This document shows positions 50,484 through 59,905 of a DNA stretch of 64,000 nt, one piece after another (the first letter of the stretch is position 1; the number at the start of each line of letters is the position of its first letter). The position numbers and the translations under genes were made by a program. The notes beneath the pieces are model-generated. The model was not told where the DNA came from and did not search any database. It worked only from the letters and a program-made list of their open reading frames with translations. This DNA comes from Nitrospirillum sp034653275 (GTDB lineage: Bacteria; Pseudomonadota; Alphaproteobacteria; Azospirillales; Azospirillaceae). The DNA is taken from NCBI RefSeq assembly GCF_034653275.1, contig NZ_JAYEES010000004.1, positions 1,488,001-1,552,000 on the forward strand, given 5' to 3'.

Positions 50484-51587
50484 ATGAAGCCGTTCATCAC
50501 GACCTTCCTGTCCCTGCGGCGGCGATCAGCGCCGGTACGCTACGCCGGGGCCGCCTTGCTGGTGTGCCTGTCGTTCGGCGTGCGCATCGCGCTGGACGAT
50601 GTGCTGGACGGCTATCCCGTGGTGCATTTCTTCCCCGCCCTGGTGCTGGGCACGCTGTGGTTCGGGGTCGGGCCCGGCCTGCTGGCCGTGGTCCTGAGCA
50701 CGACGCTGGCCCTGCCCTTCTTCGCGCCGGCCACCGACGGCCTGCCCTGGACGCAACAGCTGGCCGCCCTGCCCGACCGGCTGGCGGCCCTGCCGCCGAG
50801 GGGCTGGGCGGGCCCCGCCCTGTTCGTCGTCATCAGCCTGGTGGTGGTGTCCATCATCGCGGCCCTGCATGACGCCCTGGACACCCTGGCGGCGGGGGAG
50901 GAGCAGCAGGCCATGCTGTTGCGTGAAATCTACCACCGCATCCGCAATGACTTGCAGTCCGTGTCCAGCCTGTTGATGGTGGCGGAAAGCCGTGTCGGCG
51001 CCAAGGAGGCGGGGGAGCTGGCCAAGGCCGGGGAACGGGTGCGGGTGCTGGGCCTGGTCTATTCCAGCCTGCAGCGGCTGCAGCGCGAGCCTTTCGTGCC
51101 CGCCCGCGCCTTCCTGGGCCAACTGGTGGAGAACCTGGCCGCCGCCCATGTCGCCGGCCGGCCCATCACCTTCACCGTCGAGGTCGAGGACCTGAAGCTG
51201 CCGCAGCGGGCCGCCGTGACCCTGGGCCTGGCCGCCAATGAACTGCTGACCAACGCGCTGAAATACGCCTTCCCCGCCGGGCGGCCCGGCACCGTGGCCG
51301 TGCGCCTGGGCACGGAGGGGCAGCGATGGGTGTTGCGGGTGGAGGATGACGGCGTCGGCCTGCCACCGCCCGCCCCCAACGGCGAAAGCCCGGCAACAAC
51401 GGCCGGGCCGGCAGAAGATTCCGGCACCCTTGGCGCCCACCATCCCCACCCGCCCCACACCGGCCTGGGTCACCTGCTGCTGGAACAGCTGGCGCGGCAG
51501 TGCGGCGGTCAGCTGGGGCAGGTCAGCGACGGCGGCGTGAAGGCCTGGCTGGCCGTGCCGGCGGCGCCGGAAGGTACCAGCCTTTAG
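50484..51587 (+). CDS. membrane sensor histidine kinase, HisKA_2/HWE type
   Basis: 367-residue kinase. Residues 15-135 contain three or four membrane helices of a DUF4118-like module (ALLVCLSFGVRIALDDV; FPALVLGTLWFGVGPGLLAVVL; ALFVVISLVVVSIIAAL). The H-box is LREIYHRIRNDLQSVSSLL with phosphoacceptor His151. ATPase motifs are ANELLTNALKYAFP (N-box) and VEDDGVGLPPP (G1), then GLGHLLLEQLARQCGG. No response regulator is nearby. A His/Pro insert (HHPHPPH) lies between G1 and G2. Confidence 0.9.
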   Translation: MKPFITTFLSLRRRSAPVRYAGAALLVCLSFGVRIALDDVLDGYPVVHFFPALVLGTLWFGVGPGLLAVVLSTTLALPFFAPATDGLPWTQQLAALPDRLAALPPRGWAGPALFVVISLVVVSIIAALHDALDTLAAGEEQQAMLLREIYHRIRNDLQSVSSLLMVAESRVGAKEAGELAKAGERVRVLGLVYSSLQRLQREPFVPARAFLGQLVENLAAAHVAGRPITFTVEVEDLKLPQRAAVTLGLAANELLTNALKYAFPAGRPGTVAVRLGTEGQRWVLRVEDDGVGLPPPAPNGESPATTAGPAEDSGTLGAHHPHPPHTGLGHLLLEQLARQCGGQLGQVSDGGVKAWLAVPAAPEGTSL

Positions 51588-52501
51588 GCGCTGGCCATGT
51601 AGGCGGCGGCCATGTTGGGCGCACGGTTGGTGGTCATGCGCTGTTCCTGCTGGCTGTAGCCGTCCTTGTTGTCCTGGTCCTCGTCCTCGGTGGGCGCGGC
51701 CAGGGCGTTCAGCATCATGATGGTGTAGGTGGACAGCGGCATCTTGGACGAACTGGCGCCCCGCACCATGTCCCAGGGCTGCGACGTGCTGTCGGCCGTC
51801 TGCACGGTGCCCAGGGTGGTGGACCCGGCATATTTGTCCGCGCTGGCCCCGCCCGTGCCGTCGAACTTCTTGGCGAAGCGGTCGTAGACCTGGCCCAGGG
51901 ACAGGGCCTTGCCGTTGGTGTCGTAGAAGACGGCGTCGTTGGCGTCGGCCGCGTCCGGCACCACGGCGTCCGCCGCCTGGTTGGGATTTTTCTTCAGCGC
52001 GTTCAGGAACTTGGAAGCGCCGCCGGCGCCCAGGAAATGGGCCAGGTACAGCTCGGTCCCGCCGATGGTGCCGCCCACCTGCTGCTGCAGCGTGGTCTTG
52101 TTGTCCTGGGCCAGCGCCGCCGCCATCATGGCCGAGGTGTCGGCGTCCTTGCGCAGGTCGAGAATCTTTTGCCGGGTGGCGGGATCGGAGACGTAGGCGC
52201 TGCCGTCGCCGCGGGTCTTGATGGCGGCGGCGTACTGGCCCAGCCCGACCTCGGCGCCGTGCTGCTGTACCATGTTCAGCCACGTGGAGTCGGTGAACTG
52301 GTAGAGGCCGGTGGCGCTGCTGGTGCTGGCCTTGGCGTTGGTGTTGTAGCCGCTTTCCACCGACGCCTGCTTCAGCAGATAGGAAAAATCTACCCCGGCC
52401 TTGGCGCTGGCCTGCTGCACCGCCGCCACGATCTTGGCGGGGGCGGAGGACGCCAAACCCTGTGCTGCAGTCAACTGCGTGGTGGACAGCGCGCTGATCA
52501 C
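51584..52501 (-). CDS. lytic transglycosylase-like (SLT domain) protein
   Basis: 305 residues. Residues 35-90 match the SLT lysozyme-like fold: SYLLKQASVESGYNTNAKA with catalytic Glu, ASTSSATGLYQFTDSTW. A GTG start at 52501 is used, with GAGG 8 nt upstream. No signal peptide is seen, as in flagellar or type III-associated transglycosylases exported another way; the Asn/Gln-rich C-terminal half is likely unstructured. Homologues in Rhodospirillales are often near flagellar genes, but none are here. It overlaps the histidine kinase stop by 4 nt in convergent orientation. Confidence 0.75.
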   Translation of the reverse strand: MISALSTTQLTAAQGLASSAPAKIVAAVQQASAKAGVDFSYLLKQASVESGYNTNAKASTSSATGLYQFTDSTWLNMVQQHGAEVGLGQYAAAIKTRGDGSAYVSDPATRQKILDLRKDADTSAMMAAALAQDNKTTLQQQVGGTIGGTELYLAHFLGAGGASKFLNALKKNPNQAADAVVPDAADANDAVFYDTNGKALSLGQVYDRFAKKFDGTGGASADKYAGSTTLGTVQTADSTSQPWDMVRGASSSKMPLSTYTIMMLNALAAPTEDEDQDNKDGYSQQEQRMTTNRAPNMAAAYMASA

Positions 52502-52818
52502 GACCGGACCTCACTTACCTGGAAAACGACCGGCCGATGGGGGCCGATCCGATGCTGGCCTAAAGGGAAAGCAAGGGACGTGCCAGCCTGTCGCGGCGGC
52601 GGGATTCGGGCCGGACTTTCGGCGACGCTTGCCCGCCCGCCGCCGTCCCGGCAGGATGGGCCCCGCGTCGACGGGACGTGGCCCTTCCGCTCAATGATCG
52701 GGCCCGCCCGCCCAATAACATTGAGCACCCCCGCCGGCCGTGCCGGGTCCCGCCCCCAGTCCTGAAGCGATGGGCGCCGGGCCCCACCGGCGGGTCCCCC
52801 GGGAGGACCCGAGAGACC
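52502..52818. other. 317-bp gene-free region between divergent genes
   Basis: Divergent promoter region for the transglycosylase (minus) and acyl-CoA dehydrogenase (plus). No recognisable gene. It holds two GC-rich inverted repeats: CGGCGGCGGG (52594-52603) with CCCGCCGCCG (52636-52645), and CGTCCCG (52644-52650) with CGGGACG (52672-52678). Confidence 0.5.
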
Positions 52819-54606
52819 ATGACCTATCAAGCGCCCCTGAAGGAAATCCGTTTCGTCCTGAATTCCGTCGTCGGCCTGGACAAAGTTGCCGCCTACCCCG
52901 CCTTCGAGGCCGCCACCCCCGACCTGGTGGACGCCGTGCTGGAGGAAGGCGCCAAGCTGGCCGACAACGTGCTGGCGCCCCTGAACGTGGTGGGCGACCG
53001 CCAAGGCGCCAAATTGACGGACACGGGCGTGCGCACCCCCGACGGCTTCAAGGACGCCTACCGGCAGTTCGTGGAGGGCGGATGGAACAGCGTGCCCTTC
53101 GACCCCGATCACGGCGGCCAGGGCCTGCCCTGGACCCTGTTCATCGCCCTGCTGGAAACCTGGACCAGCGCCAACATGTCCTTCGCCCTGGGGCCGCTGC
53201 TGACCCAGGGGGCGGTGGAACTGCTGACCGCCCACGGGTCGGATGAGCAGAAGACGCTGTATCTGGAAAAGCTGATCTCCGGCGAATGGGCCGGGACCAT
53301 GAACCTGACGGAGCCGCAGGCGGGTTCCGATGTGGGGGCCGTGCGCACCCGCGCCGTGCGCCAGGCCGACGGCACCTATCGCGTCAGCGGCCAGAAGATC
53401 TTCATCACCTATGGCGACCATGACTGGACGGACAACATCGTCCACCTGGTGCTGGCCCGCACGCCGGACGCGCCGGCGGGCACCAAGGGCATCTCGCTGT
53501 TCATCGTGCCCAAGTTCCTGCTGAACGCCGAAGGCACCCCGGGCGAGCGCAACGACGCCTATTGCGTCAGCCTGGAGCATAAGCTGGGCATCCACGCCAG
53601 CCCCACCGCCGTGATGAGCTACGGCGACAACGGCGCCTGCGTGGGCTACTTGGTGGGCGAGGAGAACCGTGGCATCGAGTACATGTTCACCATGATGAAC
53701 AACGCCCGGCTGGGGGTTGGCCTGCAGGGTGTGTCCATCGGTGATCGCGCCTACCAGCAGGCGCTGGCCTACGCCAAGACCCGGGTGCAGAGCCGGGACG
53801 TGGCCGGCGGACCGCAGCCGGTGACCATCATCCACCACCCCGACGTGCGCCGCATGCTGCTGACCATGCGGTCCAAGGTGGAGGCCGCGCGCGCCATCGT
53901 CTATTTCACCGCCGCCTCCCTGGACGGCCGCCATCACCACCCGGACGCGGAGGCCGCAAGCCAAGCCGGCCTGCTGAACGACCTGATGACCCCGGTGGCC
54001 AAGGCGTGGAGCACCGACATCGGCGTCGAAGTGGCCAGCCTGGGCGTGCAGGTGCACGGCGGCATGGGCTTCATCGAGGAGACGGGGGCCGCCCAATATT
54101 ACCGTGACGCCCGCATCGCCCCGATTTATGAGGGCACCAACGGCATCCAGGCCAATGACCTGGTGTTCCGCAAGCTGGGCCGCGACGGCGGCGCCACCGC
54201 CCGCGCCCTGTTCGTCCAGATGGCGGAGACGGCCGAGGCCGCCGCCGCCCAGCCGGGCGACGACCTGGCCGCCATCGCCCAGGGCCTGAAGCGGGGCGTC
54301 GCCGCGCTGGAAGAGGCGACGTCCTTCCTGGTGGCCCATGTGAAGGCCGATGCCCGCGCGGCGGCGGCCGGGGCCGTGCCCTACCTGACCCTGTTCGGCA
54401 ACGTCACCGGCGCCTTCCTGCTGGCCCGCGGCGCCATCGCCGCCAACCAGGCGCTGGCCCAGGGCCAGGACGTGGCCTTTCATGAGGGCAAGCTGGTCAC
54501 CGCCCGCTTCTTCGTGGAACAGGTGGTGGCCCCGTCCCTGGGCCTGGCCGACCTGATCCGCACCGGTCACCGCACCCTGATGGCGTTGTCGGAAGACCAG
54601 TTTTGA
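52819..54606 (+). CDS. acyl-CoA dehydrogenase, long C-terminal-domain type
   Basis: 595-residue acyl-CoA dehydrogenase of the group with an additional C-terminal helical domain (AidB/DmdC-like architecture). It starts YQAPLKEIRFVL as typical of the group. Signatures: MNLTEPQAGSDVGAVRT, FITYGDHDWTDNIVHLVLAR, GVQVHGGMGFIEETGAAQYY and catalytic Glu438 in PIYEGTNGIQ. Some members oxidise 3-methylthiopropanoyl-CoA; others act on medium-chain acyl-CoA, so the substrate is not certain. GGGAGG precedes the ATG. A strong terminator follows. Confidence 0.9.
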   Translation: MTYQAPLKEIRFVLNSVVGLDKVAAYPAFEAATPDLVDAVLEEGAKLADNVLAPLNVVGDRQGAKLTDTGVRTPDGFKDAYRQFVEGGWNSVPFDPDHGGQGLPWTLFIALLETWTSANMSFALGPLLTQGAVELLTAHGSDEQKTLYLEKLISGEWAGTMNLTEPQAGSDVGAVRTRAVRQADGTYRVSGQKIFITYGDHDWTDNIVHLVLARTPDAPAGTKGISLFIVPKFLLNAEGTPGERNDAYCVSLEHKLGIHASPTAVMSYGDNGACVGYLVGEENRGIEYMFTMMNNARLGVGLQGVSIGDRAYQQALAYAKTRVQSRDVAGGPQPVTIIHHPDVRRMLLTMRSKVEAARAIVYFTAASLDGRHHHPDAEAASQAGLLNDLMTPVAKAWSTDIGVEVASLGVQVHGGMGFIEETGAAQYYRDARIAPIYEGTNGIQANDLVFRKLGRDGGATARALFVQMAETAEAAAAQPGDDLAAIAQGLKRGVAALEEATSFLVAHVKADARAAAAGAVPYLTLFGNVTGAFLLARGAIAANQALAQGQDVAFHEGKLVTARFFVEQVVAPSLGLADLIRTGHRTLMALSEDQF

Positions 54607-54629
54607 GCGGACGCGCGCTGTCGTGACGG

Positions 54630-54661
54630 AAAAGGCCGGGGGTGTCCCCGGCCTTTTTTTT
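54630..54661 (+). terminator. Rho-independent terminator, probably bidirectional
   Basis: Stem AAAGGCCGGGG (54631-54641) with CCCCGGCCTTT (54646-54656), loop GTGT, then a run of eight T's to 54661. Four A's (54630-54633) on the other side allow some termination on the minus strand for the gene ending at 54666. Confidence 0.93.
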
Positions 54662-54665
54662 GCGT

Positions 54666-55760
54666 TCAGCGTGTGTTGAGCGTGAAGACGGTCATGGGCG
54701 GCCGCACGCGGCTGACCCCATGGTGGAACAAGGCCACCCGGTCCATCTGCGCCGCCGGCAGCCACAGGGTGCCGTCCGCCGCCAGATAGGGCGCGTCCAC
54801 CCAATGCAGGCGCTTGTCCTGGGCCAGGGTGGTCACGCGGCCGTCAGGGGCGCGGCGGCGCACGGCGTTGGCCGCCAGGTCGGTGTAGTACAGGCTGCCG
54901 TCGGGGCCCATGGCGGTGCCACCCACCGGCGGCAGGTCGACCCAGGGCTGGACCGCCGCCGCCAGGGTGGCGGCGGGCGTGGCGGGATCGTCCAGCAGGC
55001 GGGTGGGCACTCGCGACCACGGCCCTTCCAGGGGCCCATAGTACAGCCATTCGCCGTCCGGGCTGACCTCCAGAGGGTCGGAATGCACGGCCAGAGGCCT
55101 CCCATCCGGCGCCATCACCGTTTCCCCGTCCACCACGATGGGCCGGTCAGGCGGCGCCACGGTGGAAGGGTGGCGGTCCAACACGCGGCGGGCGCCGCTG
55201 GTGACCAGGTCCAGCACGATCAGGCCGGGCTGTCCGGCGTCGGTCAGGTAGGCGTGATCGCCGTGAAAGCGGATGTCGTCGACGTAGCTGCCGGGGCGGG
55301 CGATTTCAGGCCCCAGGGGAATGATGCGATCAACCCGCGCGGTCTTGAGGTCGATGCGCACCACCTTGGCCCCGCCCGGCAGCGGGTTGCCGCCGAAGTC
55401 GGGCGCGCCGGTATCCACCACCCACAGGCCGCCGGCGTCGTCGCGGTGGATGGCGTTGATGTTCACGAAGGCGTGGGACGGATCAGCCCCGGACGCCCAG
55501 GCGTTCCAGGCGGCATCCGGATAGGGACGGGGCGTGCCGGCAGCGTCCACCACCACCAGCGGCGGCAGCTTGGTGCCCGTCCAGCGCGGGCCGGCCAGGA
55601 AGACCCGCGCGCCGTCCACCGCCACCGCGTTCCACACGGCATCGGGGTTCTGCACGGCGGCGGCCAGGGATGGCGGCGCGGCCGCCGCGGGCTGGCCCAG
55701 GATGAGCGGCGCCATCACGGCGGCGGCGATGCGCAGGCGGGACAGGGCGGGAATGGGCAT
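54666..55760 (-). CDS. secreted yellow/major-royal-jelly-like beta-propeller protein
   Basis: 364 residues with a signal peptide (cleaved after about residue 28, GQPAAAA). The sequence is repeated beta-propeller blades of the SMP-30/MRJP group: NAIHRDDAGGLWVVDTG, DDIRFHGDHAYLTDAGQPGLIVLDL, VGGTAMGPDGSLYYTDL and WVDAPYLAADGTLWLPA. Possible role: secreted lactonase or sugar binding, not proven. AAGGA lies 9 nt before the ATG. It is downstream of the ABC operon on the same strand after a 108-nt gap. Confidence 0.83.
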   Translation of the reverse strand: MPIPALSRLRIAAAVMAPLILGQPAAAAPPSLAAAVQNPDAVWNAVAVDGARVFLAGPRWTGTKLPPLVVVDAAGTPRPYPDAAWNAWASGADPSHAFVNINAIHRDDAGGLWVVDTGAPDFGGNPLPGGAKVVRIDLKTARVDRIIPLGPEIARPGSYVDDIRFHGDHAYLTDAGQPGLIVLDLVTSGARRVLDRHPSTVAPPDRPIVVDGETVMAPDGRPLAVHSDPLEVSPDGEWLYYGPLEGPWSRVPTRLLDDPATPAATLAAAVQPWVDLPPVGGTAMGPDGSLYYTDLAANAVRRRAPDGRVTTLAQDKRLHWVDAPYLAADGTLWLPAAQMDRVALFHHGVSRVRPPMTVFTLNTR

Positions 55761-55868
55761 GATGTCAGGTCCTTAGGCCGAAATGATCGATGCCCACCCT
55801 GACCTATTCAGTCATGCCCCGGAATTCCCCAAATCCTTAGACAAACTATTCATCCGTGAATGGCAACA

Positions 55869-56654
<786 letters not shown>

Positions 56655-56655
56655 C

Positions 56656-57495
56656 TTAAGCCTTCCAGCGCATCATACGGTCGCGCACCGCGACGAAGCC
56701 CATGTCGACCAGGCCGTAGAACAGGGCCATGGTGGCCATGTAGACGATGACGATATCGGTCGCCAGCAGGGAGCTGGCCTGCATCATGCGCTGTCCCAGG
56801 CCCGGCACGCCGAACAGCTCCGCCGCCACCACCGACATCCAGGCCTGCCCCAGGCCGGTGCGCAGGCCCGCCAGGATGGCGCCGGACGCGGCGGGCAGCA
56901 CGATCTTGACCAGCTTGGCCGGGGTGGAGCGGTGGCCGAACGCGTCGGCCAGTTCCAGGAGGTCGCGGTCCACGGCCTGCACCGCGCCCAATGCCGCGAA
57001 ATAATTGATCCAGAAGACGCCCAGCACGATGATGAAGATGGCGGCCGTGGGCGTGACGCCGAACCAGATGATGGCGAAGGGCACCCACGCCAGGCCGGGG
57101 ATGGGGCGCAACAGGCGCACCACCCAGCTGGTGAAATCCTCAAGCCGCCGGGACATGCCGGTCAGCACGCCGGCGGCGATACCGCCGACCGAGCCGATGA
57201 CCAGGCCCCAGAGATAATGCCCCAGGCTTTGCAGGATGGCGTCCGTCCAGGCCCCGCTGCGCACCTCCGCCGCGAAGGCCTGGGGGATGGCGCTGGGCGG
57301 CGGCAGCAGCACGGGGCGCACCAGGCCCAGGCGCGGCACCGCCTCCCACACCGCCAGGAAGGTGATGACACCCAGCAACGCCCACAGGCCGCGATAGCGC
57401 CGGGACGGCTTGGCCAGGAAGGCGGACGGGGGTATGCGCTTGCCCGGGGTCGGCAGGGCGGCCCCGGGCTGATCCGGCGATGTCGGGGAGGTCAA
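56656..57495 (-). CDS. ABC transporter permease (nitrate/sulfonate/taurine type)
   Basis: 279 residues with six predicted membrane helices, e.g. LWALLGVITFLAVWEAVP and WVVRLLRPIPGLAWVPFAIIWF. The EAA loop typical of BPD permeases is seen around GLRTGLGQAWMSVVAAELFG. It resembles SsuC/TauC. It begins 10 nt after the substrate-binding protein and is coupled to the ATPase. Confidence 0.93.
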   Translation of the reverse strand: MTSPTSPDQPGAALPTPGKRIPPSAFLAKPSRRYRGLWALLGVITFLAVWEAVPRLGLVRPVLLPPPSAIPQAFAAEVRSGAWTDAILQSLGHYLWGLVIGSVGGIAAGVLTGMSRRLEDFTSWVVRLLRPIPGLAWVPFAIIWFGVTPTAAIFIIVLGVFWINYFAALGAVQAVDRDLLELADAFGHRSTPAKLVKIVLPAASGAILAGLRTGLGQAWMSVVAAELFGVPGLGQRMMQASSLLATDIVIVYMATMALFYGLVDMGFVAVRDRMMRWKA

Positions 57496-57505
57496 ACGAC
57501 GACGC

Positions 57506-58525
57506 TCACTTATGGAGTTTTTCGTAATAGCTGGCGTCGAACAGGGTATCCAGCGGCTCCGCCTTCTTCAAGACGCCGGTCTTCAGCTGGAAATCCTGCA
57601 GGGTCTTGGTCTTTTCCACGATGCGGCGGGGGTCGACCACGAACTGGGAAGCGGGGGAGGTCAAGGCGCGCTGCATGGTCTTCACGTCCACGATGCCGCG
57701 GCCCAGCACCTTTTCCACGTCGGCGGCGGCACGGGCCGGATCCTGGGCGATGAGGGTGACGGCCTTGTCCACCAGCTCCACCAGCTTCTGCACCAGTTCC
57801 GGGTGATCCTTGGCCAGGGCGCCGGTGACGCCCAGCACGGTGCCTGGCTGGTCCTTGATCATGTCCTTGCCATAGGCCAGCACCTTCACCGCCGGCTGAC
57901 GGTCCTGGATGATGGTCAGGGCCGGCTCGCGCACGGTGGCGGCGTCCACGGCGCCGGCCAGCAGCGCCTGCTGGGTGGCGTCGATGCCCATGGGCACGAT
58001 CTGCACCTTGGCCGGGTCGATGTGCTCATCCTCCTGCAGCCAGTACTTCAGCACCGTGTCGGGGATGGAGCCCACCGGCTGGGTGGCGATCTTCACCGGC
58101 CGGCCCAGCTTGGCCGCCAGGCGCGCGATGGCCTCCGCCTTGGTGTCGCCCTTGGCCGCCTCGGCCGACAGCTCCGGCCCGCCGGCCACCACCAGCTCCT
58201 CCACCGCGGTGGAGGCGACCACCTTCACCGTGATGCCCTGCGAGCCCGCGACCATCAAGGGGCCGATGCCGCCCATGTAGGCCTCCAGCGTGCCGGAGGC
58301 CAGGCCCAGGATCATGTTGGGGCCGCTGTCGAACTGCGTCAGCTTCAGCTCGAACCCCGCCTGCTTGTCCCACCCCTCCTGGCTGATGATGTAGGCCGGC
58401 GCCGCGCCCAGCACGGGGATGTAGCCGATGTGGACCACCGGGTCGGCCGCTTGGGTGGCTGGGGCCGCCAGCAGCGCGCCGATCAGCGGCAGGGCCGTCA
58501 GCAGGGACGAATAGGCACGACGCAT
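57506..58525 (-). CDS. ABC transporter substrate-binding protein (NMT1/SsuA type)
   Basis: 339-residue periplasmic binding protein with signal peptide ending TQAADPVVHIGYIP. The NMT1/THI5/SsuA fold is recognised by VHIGYIPVLGAAPAYIISQEG, LKLTQFDSGPNMILGLASG and EAYMGGIGPLMVAGSQG. Candidate ligands: sulfonates, taurine, nitrate or a small aromatic; the sequence does not settle it. AAGGGAG lies 7 nt before the ATG. A 26-bp palindrome is 115-140 nt upstream. Confidence 0.92.
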   Translation of the reverse strand: MRRAYSSLLTALPLIGALLAAPATQAADPVVHIGYIPVLGAAPAYIISQEGWDKQAGFELKLTQFDSGPNMILGLASGTLEAYMGGIGPLMVAGSQGITVKVVASTAVEELVVAGGPELSAEAAKGDTKAEAIARLAAKLGRPVKIATQPVGSIPDTVLKYWLQEDEHIDPAKVQIVPMGIDATQQALLAGAVDAATVREPALTIIQDRQPAVKVLAYGKDMIKDQPGTVLGVTGALAKDHPELVQKLVELVDKAVTLIAQDPARAAADVEKVLGRGIVDVKTMQRALTSPASQFVVDPRRIVEKTKTLQDFQLKTGVLKKAEPLDTLFDASYYEKLHK

Positions 58526-58639
58526 GGGGCAGCTCCCTTTCGAGGTGTAACCGGAAATGCGGGGATTAAGCCGGCCGGCATAGGATCGGCATGTGCGGCA
58601 AACTGTCAATGCCCCCGCCTGCGTGCGTGATGTACCGTA

Positions 58640-58665
58640 AATTCAACACGGCAATATGTTGAATT
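58640..58665. promoter_or_regulatory. operator candidate upstream of the ABC transporter operon
   Basis: Perfect 9-bp inverted repeat AATTCAACA (58640-58648) and TGTTGAATT (58657-58665) with an 8-nt spacer. It is 115 nt upstream of the substrate-binding protein start. The arm resembles sites of LysR- or GntR-like proteins, but the regulator is not identified. Confidence 0.6.
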
Positions 58666-59079
58666 GACGCATGGCCAAACGGATAGCGGCGGGGTGACGC
58701 CCGTCACCGACAGGCATTCCGCCAATCCGCATCCTGCGCCCACCATCGCATGAGGGGAAAAGGCTGGGAAAACAGCCAAAAATATCGAATCCTCAATTCA
58801 ACGTTAAAGATTCGTCATTATTATCCTTATTGACAGCGAAATCGGCGGATGACAGCCTTGGCGTCAAGGAAGGCGGCTTCCCAGCCCCCCTTCCCGGCCA
58901 GCGCCGGGCCCCCACCGTCCAGGAACAACCGCCCGTTCGTTTCATTCCTGGTGGGGGCCCGGCCGACCGGCCCGCGGCCATTTGACGGAGCAGCTTGCGC
59001 CGCGTCACCAACCGCTAAAGCGCCACGAAGCCACTTCGTGGTTCCTCCGGAACATGCCCCGGAACGCGAAGGACCAGCC

Positions 59080-59175
59080 ATGACCCGCACTTTCCCGACC
59101 CGACGCCCACCGTGCCGCCAGGCCCACGCCCTGGCCTGCCGCTGTTCCCTCATGCGCATGGGCTGCCGCTGTTGA
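59080..59175 (+). CDS. candidate 31-residue Cys-rich upstream ORF
   Basis: ATG at 59080 with AAGGA 6 nt upstream (59069-59073). The peptide begins MTRTFPTRRPPCRQAHALAC and its end is Cys-rich (CRC...MGCRC, five Cys in all) before TGA. A GC hairpin follows at 59181-59210. This resembles leader peptides with clustered Cys codons used in cysteine-responsive attenuation, but the ORF is short and unproven. Confidence 0.3.
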   Translation: MTRTFPTRRPPCRQAHALACRCSLMRMGCRC

Positions 59176-59318
59176 TGCCCCGCCGGGCGCGGTGACCCGC
59201 GTCCCGCCGGCCCCAGCCGCAGTGTTCCGGGCCCGCCCCACCCCCTGGGCCCCGAGCCACAAAACCATCGTGTTGTTTTCACACCCCCGTAATGGCGGGG
59301 GTGTAGAGGGAGCTCACC

Positions 59319-59636
59319 ATGAGCCAGCGACTTCAAAACCAGGACATCGTCCGGGCGCCCGCGCCCGCCGCGGTCATCATCGAGACCGCCCGCCACACGG
59401 CGGGACTGGCCGTGCAGGATGGCCGGGACGTCCAGTTCTTCGCCTCGCACAGCCTGTTCCAGGCTCTGGACGGGCAGCGTTTTCGCAGCGTGCGGGCGCT
59501 GGAGCGGGCCGTGAGCAGTCTTGAGGCGGCCATCGCCGACCAGCGCCGCACCCGCGACAGCCGCGGCCAGATCTGGCGCAGCTGGGAAGGCCCCCAGTTG
59601 GATGGCAACGGGGCCGGTCAGCCCGAGGCGGCCTGA
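59319..59636 (+). CDS. small hypothetical protein, 105 residues
   Basis: ATG at 59319, AGGGAG about 8 nt upstream, 14 nt after a 9-bp hairpin. The product starts MSQRLQNQDIVRAPAPAAV, has VQFFASHSLFQALDG in the middle and is basic, soluble and helix-rich with no signal peptide. Not recognised. Its 3' end overlaps the minus-strand gene at 59618 by 19 nt. Confidence 0.65.
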   Translation: MSQRLQNQDIVRAPAPAAVIIETARHTAGLAVQDGRDVQFFASHSLFQALDGQRFRSVRALERAVSSLEAAIADQRRTRDSRGQIWRSWEGPQLDGNGAGQPEAA

Positions 59637-59821
59637 TCCTTAGCGGCCCTGTCCTCGAAATACGTGTCCCCAAACTCGGCGATCATCGCCTGGGCCTCGT
59701 CCACCAGGGCGCGGACCAGGCGACGGTCGGGATGGGTGCACAGCGTCTCGTTGACGGCCTTGCCCAACAGGGCTTGCGCCTGGGCCAGCAGCTTCACCGC
59801 CAGACGATCCTCAAGTTCCAT
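59618..59821 (-). CDS. small hypothetical protein, 67 residues
   Basis: ATG at 59821 with AAAGGA 8 nt upstream; the frame is open to 59887 but the start with the ribosome site is preferred. The product MELEDRLAVKLLAQAQALLG... is a predicted helical, acidic protein, possibly one helical hairpin, without membrane segment. Not recognised. It is convergent with the gene at 59319 and the stop regions overlap by 19 nt. Confidence 0.55.
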   Translation of the reverse strand: MELEDRLAVKLLAQAQALLGKAVNETLCTHPDRRLVRALVDEAQAMIAEFGDTYFEDRAAKDQAASG

Positions 59822-59905
59822 GCCTTGATCCTTTTCCCCGTGGGACCCTTTTCCCTGTGACCCTGGCGCCGGACGGCGTCGGGTCATTTCCCGCGCACGT
59901 CCGCC

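Larger units (their letters stand above)
58526..59318. other. 793-bp intergenic region with regulatory elements
   Basis: Divergent region between the ABC operon (minus) and a small gene at 59319 (plus). Contents: a perfect 26-bp palindrome at 58640, an AT-rich stretch at 58770-58840 suited to a promoter, a hairpin CCACGAAG/CTTCGTGG (59023-59041), a possible Cys-rich short ORF at 59080, a GC hairpin at 59181-59210 and a 9-bp hairpin ACACCCCCG/CGGGGGTGT (59281-59304) next to the ribosome site of the gene at 59319. Confidence 0.6.
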
